A stretch of 64,000 nucleotides of DNA from Tretioscincus oriximinensis. Lineage: Eukaryota; Chordata; Lepidosauria; Squamata; Gymnophthalmidae. The stretch is taken from contig JAJVDF010000019.1 in NCBI GenBank assembly GCA_022410635.1, forward strand, positions 4,108,497-4,172,496, written 5' to 3'. Within the stretch, counting starts at the first letter, position 1. Each line of letters opens with the position of its first letter. This document shows, piece by piece, positions 46,168 through 56,203 of this stretch. The notes under the pieces were generated by a model, which ran no database searches, was not told where the DNA came from, and saw only the letters and a program-made list of their open reading frames with translations. A program made the position numbers and the translations under genes.

Positions 46168-46854
46168 TAGTGTTTGTTTCCTTTACTGTGTATTATAATG
46201 CTTACTCTATTATTTTTGTCAGTCTATACACACAATTATTTTGGTGCTTTTTGCACCTGACATCTCATGAGCCATTCCTNCATGCAACACGATTTGTTGT
46301 CTTCTCTTCAACAAACCTTTGGTTGTTCTTTGTACAAAGGGTAGACAGTTCATAGTCCCATTAACAGAATTTTGTTTCATGCAAATTTTCAGTCTTGCTG
46401 AAAATATTGCAAGAAGCCCTGTTGTAGCGCTTCTTGCTACCACCACAACNTTTTAATAAATATTTTAAAAGCTGAACTTGGAAGATCTTTTGAGAAACAA
46501 NAATTTAATCAGGAAAGTAACGACATATTGACATTAAATTTCTGGCTTTCAGTCCTGCTCTTTAGGACTGAGGGTGATTTAAAATTACATGATCGTATAT
46601 GTGTGGAAAATCACATAAATTGTTGAAATTATGAATAAGGAAACGGAATCGATCAGCTGCAGATTGCGACAGNTCTAAGCATGGTAAAGGAAAGGAGCAT
46701 AGAGGATGGTGGATGGGATGTGGAGGAAATGTGGGATTTTTAAGCAGAGTTGAGATGCAAGGAAAAAACTATGTCTTTTCCTCTGTGCTCCTGTTCAGGG
46801 CCATATTTAGGCAAAATATAACTACCGGTACTAGTAAGAATATATTAATTTTTT
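46168..46854. other. Unassigned sequence
   Basis: A fragment around 46535-46600 (TTTCAGTCCTGCTCTTTAGG, ACTGAGGGTGATTTAAAA) is a hairpin loosely like the TTAATCC family. Nothing else recognised. Confidence 0.3.
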
Positions 46855-46961
46855 TTCCGGCAAAGGAGCTAGTAGTACTTTGAGATTAAAGTCTCAAAGT
46901 GCTACTAGCTCCTTTGCTGAACTTTCTACTAGACTAACACGGCTATTTCTCTAAAATTAAT
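46855..46961 (+). mobile_element. Penelope-like tail with head-to-head inverted ends
   Basis: CCGGCAAAGGAGCTAGTAGT, ACTTTGAGA is followed, after only about 6 bases, by its complement GTCTCAAAGTGCTACTAGCT and CCTTTGCTGAAC, then TACTAGACTAACACGGCTAT and TTCTCT. The arms are about 29 bp and nearly perfect. It is a compressed version of the 30.1 kb arrangement. Confidence 0.55.
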
Positions 46962-48529
46962 TTATTATTATTATTATTTTCATTATTATTTTTATAAAAC
47001 CCAAAGTAGCTGAGGGAAGAGGGTGAGTAAAATTAAGCAAGTAAGTAAGTAAGTAAAGTACAGCCCATGAGGAAAACCCAGCCAAAATACAGGTCTGCTC
47101 CTGTTCATACTTCCTACATCAATCCTAGATCTCAGTCATGAATTGCAACTGGAATTTAAGACTTGTGCACACAAGGTTTCCTTACCTGCATAGTAGAGGC
47201 TTTTTGTGATGCCTCCACTCCGTACAAAAATGGAGCTTTTGTTCTCCTCTAGGGACCCACCTGAAAAATGTCCATTATCACAGGATAATTAGATAGCTAA
47301 CGTTCTCCAGCATCAGCTGCTTCCATAGGGAAGCTGCCTGCACCCCTGGTATGTACTGCTGACGTGCAAGACATCTGGGACCACGAGAAGATCACAGCTG
47401 GCTCGTCCTTCCAGTCTTTTTCTTGCCAGCTTTGCCAACTTTGTGCATAGATTTTGAGAGTACAAGTGGGTGGTTTGATGGGTTTTCATTCCCTTTCACT
47501 TTTTACCCCATCATGTGCACAGGACCCGAATCAATAAAAAAAATGTAAAGAAAGGATGGAATATTTTTTGATAATAATAATAATGACTGTAATAGTGTTG
47601 AAATAATTTCCAGATGAGACAGATGTAGATATTAGTACAAAGATAATTTCTGCTAGTTTTATTAAAAAGTACAAAGCGATTATAATAGTATGTTAAATCT
47701 ATATAAATAAATGATATCAATCAATTTATAGAACTTCTGAGGTTGGTAATAATGATTAATGGATTGAAAAAGAATGGTACACAGATGCAAGGTCTCTTAT
47801 TAGTTTTAGTTTCATATTATGAGCTGTAAAGGGTGAGGTAGAAGAGGAATGGAAGGAGGGATATTAAAAAGAACATTGGAACTACTACGCAGCAGTCCAA
47901 AAAATCCAGCTTCTACCCATTAACTTCAGAAGTTATCTCAGCATTTCTGCTTAGTAGCTCAAAATTCCAGAGAACCCAACCTGCTTTAAGATTCTCAGCT
48001 ATAGCCAAGTTCTTTCACCATTTTTAGAAGACCAATTTCTCAGAAGTGGCATTAGCAAAGTCAGAAACAATTGATTGACAACTAAGCTTATGTGTGATGG
48101 CCTTTAGTCTGCTTTTTGTGGCAGTATTTCTCATGGTTAAAAGCTCTCTTGCGGGAGGGATGTGCTGGCTGGTAATAAATGGTTGTACTACTTTTGGACA
48201 GCAACACATTTGAGCTAAAGCATGATAGGAAAATACAAAACCAACAATCCTGCTGGAATTGATGATTCAAATTGTGATACGTACCACTAGAATCTTTATG
48301 GGAGTTTTTATTTATTTCAGTTAAAGCATGTCTTAGTGTCAGGCTTAGTTATTAGAAATCACTATGTAGACCAAAAAGAGATCCATTCTATCACTCTCCA
48401 ATCCTGAGGTTTGTGAACTTTATGTTTCTATGAAGATTTGAGAAATTCCAGCTCTTTGTTTTGCAGTTAGATGGACTAAATTGCATTAATCAGCAAATTG
48501 TAATGCCCTCCTTGACTTGAGTATGAGAG
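46962..48529. other. Unassigned sequence with small microsatellites
   Basis: Contains (TTA)n (46962-46985), (AAGT)n (about 47036-47056) and (AAT)n (about 47570-47583). No exon or repeat border recognised. Confidence 0.4.
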
Positions 48530-48724
48530 TATTCTTAGGCTCAATATACACTGGGCCTTATTCTGTTCCAGAAAGAAACAGAAGGGGCCTACTGTCCACA
48601 TGTCATCCCAGACTACCACAAATTCTGTTGTGGGCTGCAATAGCCTGGAATGGCATGTGGACACAAGGTCCCATATACCCCTTTTGGGAACAGATTAAGA
48701 CTTTGTTCATTTTGAGTCTTAGCT
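48530..48724. mobile_element. Foldback element, about 195 bp
   Basis: Left ATTCTTAGGCTCAATATACA, TTCTGTTCCAGAAAG, AGAAGGGGCC, TGTCCACATG is complementary in order to right CATGTGGACACAAGG, CCCCTTTTGGGAACAG and TTCATTTTGAGTCTTAGCT. TCCACATG...CATGTGGA and the AGACTACCACA centre resemble the CCCCACTG family copies. No coding capacity. Confidence 0.5.
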
Positions 48725-49951
48725 GATTAATCACTTTCTGCCCTAGTAATCTTCNGCATCACCAGTCCCTTCTGAAGTCACCAGAGTGGTGGAATTTCAT
48801 TTGATTTTTGCCTCTACTCCACTAAGAATTTAAGCGTTGCAACCTCATATTTAAACTCTAAGCTATTTCACTTCAGAATCCAAACGTGGAAGNCAAAGAC
48901 TCTGGAGAGTTAGCAAGTTTATTTCCATTTTCTTTGTCTGATTCCATCCTTCCTCCTCTCTTTTCTCCTCTATTTATAGAAGGAAAAGTACTGTGCCTAC
49001 AGCCAAAAAGCATAAGGGAGAGCTGAATTCCTGTTGAAGGCTGGAACAATTCAGATTTTTAATATGTGAGAATCAAGGGGATTTAGCAGGGGTGTATCTA
49101 CCGTAGGGCAAGCTGGGACATTTGTAAAATAATAATAATAATAAAAAATGAAATTTTCAGCCTCCCAGGGCCCCACTTTATCTGCCCCAGGGCCCCCAAG
49201 AGTTGGTGAAATTGTTCTTTGCGCTTAAAATTTTTTCCAACTATAACTTGTGGGATCTTGGTTGAAATCCAGAATTGTTTTTTATTGTTCCTGCCAGATT
49301 GGTAGTCAGTAGTGCAGGAAAGCTGNAGAAGTTTTCTACAATGATGAGACCGCTACTTCTAACATTTTAATGGTGAGAAATATTTAGAAATGCATGATTG
49401 TGAATATATGGTGGCATTTCCCATCTGGTTTTGGCAGCATGATGTGCTATGGCCATTTTCTTCAAAGCCTATGGCAGAAGTGAGCTTTGAGACAGCCAAA
49501 TCATATTACTATTTCCAGGGACGGAAATATCCAATAGGTCAACAAAAGCAGTGCCTATGGGTCCCCATGCCTTTTAAGGCCTCGCGTTTTNTGTCCATGT
49601 GCACAGCCAAAATTAAAAAAGAGTTTTCTTTCCAGCACATTGCAGCCCAGTTATCTCTCTCCTGCACACACACATGCCTGCTTGCCAGTCCCCTATGTGC
49701 ACATCAGCTGATTGAAGCTGGAGACAGAGAAGGGGAGAGAGAGCCCATAAGGTTCCCAGTCACCATTTCTGCCAGGTAAATGTGAAAAAGATCTTTTATC
49801 TCCACATAACTAATTAAGTTCCTCATTCAGAATTCCTGATATACCACCATTTCCAGATTCAAAATAATGTATTTTTAAGTAATGCTCCTCAGATCAAATT
49901 CATTTATTCTTTAAAAAAAATCCATCATTCTTTGCTCTTTCTGTGCTAGAA
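48725..49951. other. Unassigned sequence
   Basis: A 129-codon plus-strand frame (49390-49779) has no domain. A short (AAT)n tract lies near 49128-49145. Nothing else recognised. Confidence 0.35.
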
Positions 49952-49953
49952 TA

Positions 49954-50151
49954 GGCTGACCAGATGACCCCTTTTGGGGGGGTGTGAAAACCCGGTTTTG
50001 GGGTGCCTCCTGTTTTTTTCTGAGGAAAAAATTGAAAACAAAATTGAAAAAAAATCTGTTTTTGAAAACATTTTCCACAGAAACAACTGGGAGGCACCCC
50101 AAAACCGGGTTTTCAACTCCCCCACCCAAAAAAGGGGTCATCTGGTCAGCC
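49954..50151. mobile_element. Hairpin MITE, GGCTGACCAGATGACCCC family, copy C
   Basis: A 198 bp inverted repeat: left GGCTGACCAGATGACCCC, GTGAAAACCCGGTTTTGGGG, TGCCTCC; right GGGAGGCACCCCAAAACC, GGGTTTTCAA, GGGGTCATCTGGTCAGCC. TA at 49952-49953 and 50152-50153. It keeps the best match between arms of the four copies, so it is the best template for a consensus. Confidence 0.86.
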
Positions 50152-50203
50152 TATGCTAGAACCACAAAGTGAGTTTTCCCAATGGATCTAGGCATGAGAT
50201 GGT

Positions 50204-50362
50204 CCTGCCCCCACTGAGCCTTTTTCTGGGTTATATCTCAGAATAGGAACTTGCAGTCCACATGCCATTCAGGGCCTCCCAAAGTCTACACTAGCATGTG
50301 GATGGCCAAGCTCTGTCCCAATATACTGGTATATTCCAGAACAAGGTTCAGTGGGGATAGGG
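50204..50362. mobile_element. Foldback element, CCCCACTG family
   Basis: CCTGCCCCCACTGAGCC faces GGTTCAGTGGGGATAGG. Internal complementary phrases include TCCACATGCCA/TAGCATGTGGA and TATATCTCAGAATAGG/TATTCCAGAACAAGG. It is the clearest copy of the family represented at 10.1 and 44.5 kb. Confidence 0.6.
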
Positions 50363-50720
50363 TTGTGATGTATTTTTTTTNAAAAAAATTTCTTTTTCTT
50401 TTCTTACTCTCAAGCATAAGCAGTTCTGATACAATGGAAAACAAAATCTTTCCATTGTGAAGATTGGGAACATTTAGCAGACAACCATATGTGGATGATT
50501 TCAGCCAGTGACTTCTTTTGAACGGAATGGGATTAAAAGTCTGATCCAGATTGAAAGTTGTCGATGTCATCATCATTGTCATCATCATCTATGATTATTG
50601 CCTGTAGGTATTTATGACTGGTATTATAGCCTATTAGGTTGCTTCCAGATGAGTTTTTTTTCAGTCTGCGTGATTACCGGGAATTTGCTTCACCTAATTG
50701 CAGGGATGTAGTGGTGGCTA

Positions 50721-50922
50721 GGCTGACCAGATGACCCCTTTTGGGGGAGGTTGAAAACCCAGTTTTGGGATGCCTCCAAGTTTTTTCTGAGGATTTTTTT
50801 TTCAAAAAAATATATATTTCAAAAAAATATTTTGTTTTTAATTTTTTTTTCCTCAGAAAAAACCAGGAGACACCCCCAAAATGGGTTTTCAACCCCCCCA
50901 AAAAGGGGTCATCTGGTCAGCC
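50721..50922. mobile_element. Hairpin MITE, GGCTGACCAGATGACCCC family, copy D
   Basis: A 202 bp inverted repeat with the same ends as copy C, flanked by TA at 50719-50720 and 50923-50924. The centre is TTTTTTTCAAAAAAATATAT-like, more AT-rich than in copy C. It lies only about 570 bp from copy C in the same region, so transcription across the region would produce two separate hairpins. Confidence 0.85.
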
Positions 50923-50924
50923 TA

Positions 50925-51764
50925 GTGGTGGCAGCAATAGAAAGGTTCATTGTCCCACTTTTTGTTCCTAGTATTTTATGCTGGTTTTGTGATCTTCTCG
51001 TTATGACAGAGCTGTTTTTCTGGCTGTATTTAGGCAGGAAAATACATTTTTTTAAAAATCATTTCCCACCCTGCATCTTCAAACCTCTGAGGATTTTAAA
51101 CTAAGACCTTTTTTCTCTTTGTATTCATCCAGAGGCAATGCCTTATGGGATTTGTAGTTAAATACATGTGGAAGAGGAGTTTCCTTGCCATGTGTCGAGA
51201 AAGGGTAATTTGTAGTGACTTTGTTTTTANAGATTTTGCTACAAAGTACAGAGTCTGGCTGCAGCCTTAGACTTTTCCTAAGAATCTAGGATGCAAGCAG
51301 TTCTCCATACTGTTGTCGTCAGTCACTGATGGGACAGTCATTCTGTCCTTGTGTAAGGTATTATGATGTTCCAATTCTTTTTCAGTTTGCTGGGTTTTGG
51401 TATATGCGTTTTTCAGCTGTTTTCTCATCAGCTCTTTTATAGTCAGGTCATGCCACACCGATAATCCACAGAGGTATGTCAGGAATATTGTCTGCAAGAT
51501 GCTTATCAGTTTGCAGTTGGAAATCCTGCAATATTTTGGCTTGTTCATTTTCTATTATTTTTTCAATCCTGTGGTTTCACAGATTTTCCCCTGCTGGTAA
51601 ATTACACATCTTACTGATGTTTCTGTGGATCAGTGACTGTAGCCTCACATATTGAAAAAAGAAAGAAATATTGCAAAAGTGTATTATAGATAAATTCCCA
51701 TTGCACCTCCAATTCACCTTTTTTGCCAAGAATGTTCATGGCAGAGAGGAAGCCAAACTGGCAC
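50925..51764. other. Unassigned sequence
   Basis: The minus-strand frame at 51267-51548 (93 codons; includes KELMRKQLKNAYTKTQQTEK) is rich in charged residues and could be a coil-like remnant of some mobile element, but I cannot assign it. Confidence 0.3.
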
Positions 51765-52832
51765 AAAAAGTGGGGTACCCCTGGGGTCTGTACTGGGACC
51801 CATGTTTTTCAATATATTTATAAATGATCTGGATGCTGAGGTAAATAGTGAAGTAGCCATGTTTGCTGATGAGACTAAACTGTTCAGGAGTGTAAGGCAC
51901 TCCAGAGTGATCTATTGAAATTGGGTGAGTGGGCATCAAAGTGGCAAATGCACTTCAATTTAAGCAAGTTCAAGGTCATGCACATTGGGGCAAAGAACCC
52001 CTACTACTCCTACCACCTGACAGGAAANNATCTTGGGGTGTTGGTGGACAATTCCATGAAAATGTCAACCCAGTGTACAGCAGCAGCAAAATAGGCAAAT
52101 TCCGTGTTGGGGATAATTAGGAAAGGAATCGAAACAAGTCAGCAAATGTTGTTTTGCCTCTTTATAAATCTATGGTGAGGCCACATTTGGAATACTGTGT
52201 TCAGTTCTGGTCACCACATCTCAAGAGGGATATTTTAGAACTGGAGAAGGTGCAGAAGAGGGAAACAAAAAAGATCAAGGGTCTGGAGCACCTCCCTTAT
52301 GAAGTCAGGCTGCAATGTCTGGGCCTCTTCAGCCTCGAAAGGCAATGTTTGAGAGGTGATCTGATTGAAGTNTACAAAATCATGCATGGAATGGACAGGG
52401 CGAATAGAGAAAAAATGTTTTTTCTATCACACAACACCAGGACCAGAGGGCACTCCTTAAAACTGATGGGTAGAAAAGTGAGAATAGACAAAGGAAGGTA
52501 TTTTTTCACCCAGAGGGTCATCGGCCTGTGGAATTTACTTCCTGAAGAGGGAGTGGTAGCTAACAGCTTGGATAGTTTCAAGACAGGATTAGACAGGTTT
52601 ATGGACGCCAAGGGTATAAATGGATACTAGAATGGATGTCTGGATGTTGCCTTTGGGACGGAGCAACAGGCAGGACTCCTGAAATACCATTTGCAGGGAG
52701 TCATGAACAGGAGCATATTTTGCTTTCCTCTGTTCTGACTGCCCAGGTGCATCTGGTGGGCCTCTGCAGAATGCTGGACTTGATGGGCTGTAGCCTTATC
52801 CAGTATGGCTCTTTTTATGTTCTTATGTTCTT
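51765..52832 (+). mobile_element. CR1 LINE, longest copy, includes reverse-transcriptase core
   Basis: About 1.07 kb running from the middle of ORF2 to the TTCTTATG end. The first part encodes GVPLGSVLGPMFFNIFINDL (family GVPQGSVLGP motif) and then MFADETKLF, where the polymerase FADD signature has become FADE. That part has frameshifts and stops. The later part is open (next entry). The 3' UTR has the GGATGTCTGGATGTTGCCT form. Confidence 0.9.
52154..52630 (+). pseudogene. CR1 ORF2 C-terminal fragment (158 codons)
   Basis: The open frame begins [20 protein letters not shown] and ends MDAKGINGY with a stop at 52628-52630, with one N-containing codon. It contains [47 protein letters not shown] and FFTQRVIGLWNLLPEE. 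The frame upstream that would carry the catalytic domain is disrupted, and the FADD aspartate is replaced by glutamate at about 51870, so the copy cannot encode an active polymerase. Confidence 0.85.
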
Positions 52833-53159
52833 AACTCTTTCAGGCTGCTATATTCAGAAGATGTGGATCAAATGCAGTTTAGAGATGGTAGCATCCCCAT
52901 GCTTCAGTTTTTAATGTGGCTTACAGATGATATGGGAACACTTGTCTCCACAAATACTACATCCAAGCCACTTTTGAACTTTTTTATGTATATGCAAACT
53001 AGATGTTGAGGGGCCTTAAAGTGCTCTGTTACATCCTTGCTCAGAAAATATTTCACAGTTTACCCAACATCNTCAGTAACTCTTACGACCATGCTGATAG
53101 TAAGATTAATCCATCTGTCTACTAATTCACTGTATACATCACTAACTTATTTCTGAGAT
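52833..53159. other. Possible foldback remnant, otherwise unassigned
   Basis: AATGTGGCTTACAGATGATA, then TACTACATCCAAGCCACTTT and TTTTATGTATATGCAAAC show weak mirror similarity and recur loosely at 59.95 kb (GAGCTTTTTTATGTATGTA). No firm assignment. Confidence 0.3.
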
Positions 53160-53462
53160 CTTTTCCAAAGTATTAAAAGTTACAATCCCATCTCTACCCG
53201 TGAAAGGGGTATGGACAGAGGGCCTTCTCTTTGACAGCCCCCAGGTTATGGAATGATCTTCCCTCTAAGGTGAGTCTGGCACCTATGCTGTATANGTTCA
53301 GATACTTGGTGAAGGTCTGTTAACCCTTGCCTTCGGCTGAGCCAAAATCCCCCCTTTCCTTGTTACTATTTTTAATTGTTCTATTTTAATTTTGTATGGT
53401 ATTTTATTGTGATCTGCCCTGTGATCATTGGGTAGAGGATGGAATATAAATATAAGTATGTA
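53160..53462 (+). mobile_element. L2-type LINE, ORF2 terminus and 3' UTR
   Basis: A frame encodes RAFSLTAPRLWNDLPSKVSL, then FRYLVKVC and a stop near 53325, an excellent fit to the L2 signature RAFSVAAPxLWNSLP. The 3' UTR (TTATTGTGATCTGCCCTGTG, GGGTAGAGGATGGAATATAA) ends in an A/T-rich ATAAATATAAG tail. Only one N interrupts the terminal frame. Confidence 0.75.
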
Positions 53463-53473
53463 AGCAAATTGGA

Positions 53474-53612
53474 TCTGATCACATAATGTTTTTAAACCAT
53501 TGCTAGATCAGAAGAAGTGGGCTAACCAAGAAAAAAACCTTTTTTCTGTTTTAGCCTAGTTCTTCAAGACTGAAGATAGTTTAAAAGCACATGTATAACC
53601 AGGGCCATTAAG
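53474..53612. mobile_element. Foldback element, related to the TTAATCC family
   Basis: CTGATCACATAATGTTTTTA at the left is partly complementary to TTTAAAAGCACATGTATAAC at the right, with an inner stem AAGAAGTGGGCTAA/TTAGCCTAGTTCTT and a loop AAAAAAACCTTTTTTC. AAGACTGAAGATAG and TTAAAA recur at 59.8 kb. Confidence 0.45.
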
Positions 53613-54345
53613 GGAGCAGCCATGAGTCAGGGGTTCAATGGAACCTCATTGTCTTTGGATATTCTATGCTACAGAAATGTAGGTGCTGCATTGCTCTTAG
53701 CGGCATTTGTGCAAAATTTTCCTGTGCTGCAAAGGTGAGATCTGTCACTTTTTCAGTGTCCACTTTTAAATCATTGCCTTTTTAAAATCGAAATCTTGTT
53801 GGATGGTATCAAGGTCTTGACCATGACGTGGTTCATCTCTGCACTTAACTCTTCAGGTTTCCAGTTACTTTTTCTGTAGGCCTCCTTCCTTTCAGGGGTC
53901 CTTAACAGGTTTTCTTTATTAACATATTTTAACAGATCTCCTCACCTATCCTTGATATCTCATCCCCCCCCACCCCCCCCACCCCAATACAATTGTCTGC
54001 TTGGCATGCAATGTTCTCCATCTGCCTTCACTTCAGGGGATATATATATAGCCTGTCAACATCACTGTAGGGATACAGAATGTGATTTATGGTCATTATT
54101 TTCATTGCTTTCTGATCCAATGAATCTCTGCTTGTGCCCACAATTTCTATATCATAACTGAGGACTCAGAATATTCCAGATATCAATGGTGGTTTCATTG
54201 TTCAGTTTGGCTTTAAAGCCCTGATCACACGTGTGCTTTTAAATCATCATCATACCTGACAAACTGGACTGAAAACCAGAAAAGAACTACATTCCAGTAT
54301 CTGTTTAAGGCTGCATGCATAAGAGCTATTTTATTACTCAATTGG
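53613..54345. other. Unassigned sequence with C-rich run
   Basis: Includes the C-rich run described separately and a short (TA)n at 54041-54050. The part 54205-54340 (GATCACACGTGTGCTTTTAA, then AACTGGACTGAAAACC) may be another diverged TTAATCC-family copy. Confidence 0.35.
53963..53985. repeat. C-rich simple tract (CCCCCCCA)n
   Basis: Runs of seven to eight C interrupted by single A bases. The complementary G-rich strand could form a G-quadruplex. Length is assembly-sensitive. Confidence 0.8.
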
Positions 54346-54553
54346 TGCGAGATGAGGAAGGTTCTGGCACACGTATTAAGCAACTTTCAGCAGTCGTACC
54401 TCAATAAACGCCATTTATCCCAGAATAAACTATTGCTGGGATATTCAGGCATCATTGCTGAGAACCTCCGACATCTCGCAGCCAACCTCTGTCATCTTGT
54501 AACCAACCCCCTTCCTCTCCCGTGTGCACACATTAAGTGCACACGGGAGAGGG
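54346..54553. mobile_element. Nested hairpins ending in a 16 bp perfect stem-loop
   Basis: GCGAGATGAGGAAGGTTC (54347-54364) is complementary with two mismatches to 54462-54479, with an inner TATCCCAG/CTGGGATA hairpin. Immediately after it lies a perfect hairpin, CCTCTCCCGTGTGCAC (54514-54529) with 54537-54552 and a 7-base loop. The pattern suggests one or two foldback elements abutting the CpG-rich palindromes that follow. Confidence 0.55.
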
Positions 54554-54621
54554 GAGACAAGACAAGAGGGGAGAGATGACAGGGAAGTGCCACCTCCTTG
54601 CTTCGGCAGGGAAATCTGCAC

Positions 54622-55132
54622 GCCTTTTCCTAAGCCCAGCCAGGCCTCCGCCTGCTTTCGGGGGCTGCTGCCTGGAGATCAGCTTGGCGAAGCAACGAGT
54701 AGGACGTTGTCGCTGTCAAATGGTTCGGCTGAGCGAGGAGGTGGAGGTGGAGGTGGGGAGGTTGAAAGGACATCTCAGTGCTGCTCATCACTTCGCTTCA
54801 CCGATTTNCAAGCAGCAGTCCCCGAAAGCAGGTGGAGGGCAGNCTGGGCTTAGGAAAAGGCTTCTCATGACACGCAGCCGTCTCCGCCGCATTGCTTCAG
54901 CTGTGCCCTCCTTCCAGCCTGCCCTCCATCTGCTTTCGGGGGCTGCTGCCTGGAGATCAGCTTGGTGAAGCGACGAGCAGCATTGAGATGTCCTGTCAAC
55001 CTCCCCACCCTTTAATCCTCACCTCAGCCAAACCATTTGACAGTGACAACATCCTGCTCGTTACTTCACAGAGTTGATCTCCTGGCAGCAGCCCCCGAAA
55101 GCAGGCAGAGGGCTGGCTGGAAGGAGGGCACA
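54622..55132. mobile_element. Two inverted copies of a CpG-rich self-complementary unit
   Basis: Unit 1 (54622-54861) has its own inverted ends (GCCTTTTCCTAAGCCCAG and complement, then CTGCTTTCGGGGGCTGCTG and complement). Unit 2 (54902-55132) has ends TGTGCCCTCCTTCCAGCC and complement followed by the same TGCTTTCGGGGGCTGCTGCC. The interiors (GTCAAATGGTTCGGCTGAG; GGGAGGTTGAAAGGACATC) occur in opposite orientation in the two units. The whole is therefore a palindrome of palindromes of about 500 bp, GC-rich in AT-rich surroundings. Frames of up to 143 codons overlap it but have no domain, reflecting composition. Confidence 0.7.
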
Positions 55133-55904
55133 TGTGAATAAAATCTTAGGCTGATAAGCAGAACATATGGAAGCTTAAAGAGTTTTTATTGGCTGGCTCT
55201 TGAGAGAGAAGTAATGGGACATAAGAGTCTATGCTTAGGGTAAATCAGTCATATGCACTTCAAATGTTCTGGCTGAAAATTTCTTCTACAGGTATAGCTA
55301 CCCCTTGTCTGGATGCACCCTTCATGAATGTTAAAAGATATGCTAATATATTTTTATTTCAATTAATAAGTTTCATGAACTCCTGTGCCCTTTNACCTTC
55401 CCAGGGTGGAAAGGGCACCCTTATCCTGATATCCATGCCAACATCTAGAATTAAACATTAATTTCATATTTGTAAGTTGGCATTACATTCATTAACACAG
55501 AAATAAAACTTTCATTTTCAATTATTTTATTCTATCCTTTTCTCTGAAATAATCTGTCATCAATTTCTTTAATACAGTTCTCCTTTTCTGTAGTTCTTCA
55601 CTTCAGTATAAAAGTAGATATTGCTCCATATTTTTACATTTCCAATTCAATTAATATATACCATTTTATACATTATATGTATTATAAGTAAAATCTATAT
55701 TATAAGGAATATAATATCCATTCTCTTTTCAATTATGTCTTCAACAGCATCTCAGGATGGATATAAGGCTTTGCAAGAATATTTCATAATCTTTCCTGGT
55801 AAATACGTGCTAAGNTTCCTTGTTCGCTGATCGTGAGCCTCTTTCCAAAACACTTCCAATACTTTCCTACTGATTATAACACCTAGTTCTATCCCTAGAT
55901 CTGT
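55133..55904. other. AT-rich unassigned sequence
   Basis: No repeat border or exon recognised. Confidence 0.35.
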
Positions 55905-56203
55905 CTAGGGAATGGCTCAGTCACCAAGGAGACGGTCTCTCATCTGGGACATCAGGTTTTGAAGTCCTGTGTCGGATGTGGGNAGGGGTGAGCACCTTCT
56001 CCTAACCTGTAGCTCTAGCCAACCCAGCTATTCAAAAGCAATAATTGCAACTAGATAAATGCAAGTTGATAAATGGGAACCACCACAGCCTATAGGGGAA
56101 TATAGAATGTAAGCCTTTGGACAAAATACCCTTGTAAGCCACTTTGAGTCCCTTTGAAAGGTGAGAAAAGCAGGATATAAGAGCCCAGTTCTTCTTCTTC
56201 TAC
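55905..56203 (+). mobile_element. Sauria-type tRNA SINE
   Basis: AATGGCTCAGTCACCAAGGA, GGTTTTGAAGTCCTGTGTCG, CTAGCCAACCCAGCTATTCA, GCAAGTTGATAAATGGGAAC and AGCCACTTTGAGTCCCTTTG match the other copies in order, ending in (TTC)n. The box B analogue is mutated (TTTTGAAGTCC). Confidence 0.8.

Noticed and set aside
40394..50971. Similar peptides (GGVENPVLGCLPVF-like) in several open frames on both strands around 40.5, 45.6, 50.0 and 50.8 kb
   Set aside because: They are translations of the palindromic hairpin MITE arms. The same peptide arises on both strands because the DNA is self-complementary, so there is no evidence of a coding gene.
54524..54968. Overlapping 109- and 143-codon frames in the GC-rich block
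   Set aside because: They overlap each other in different frames and lie in self-complementary CpG-rich DNA. Open length reflects low stop-codon density.
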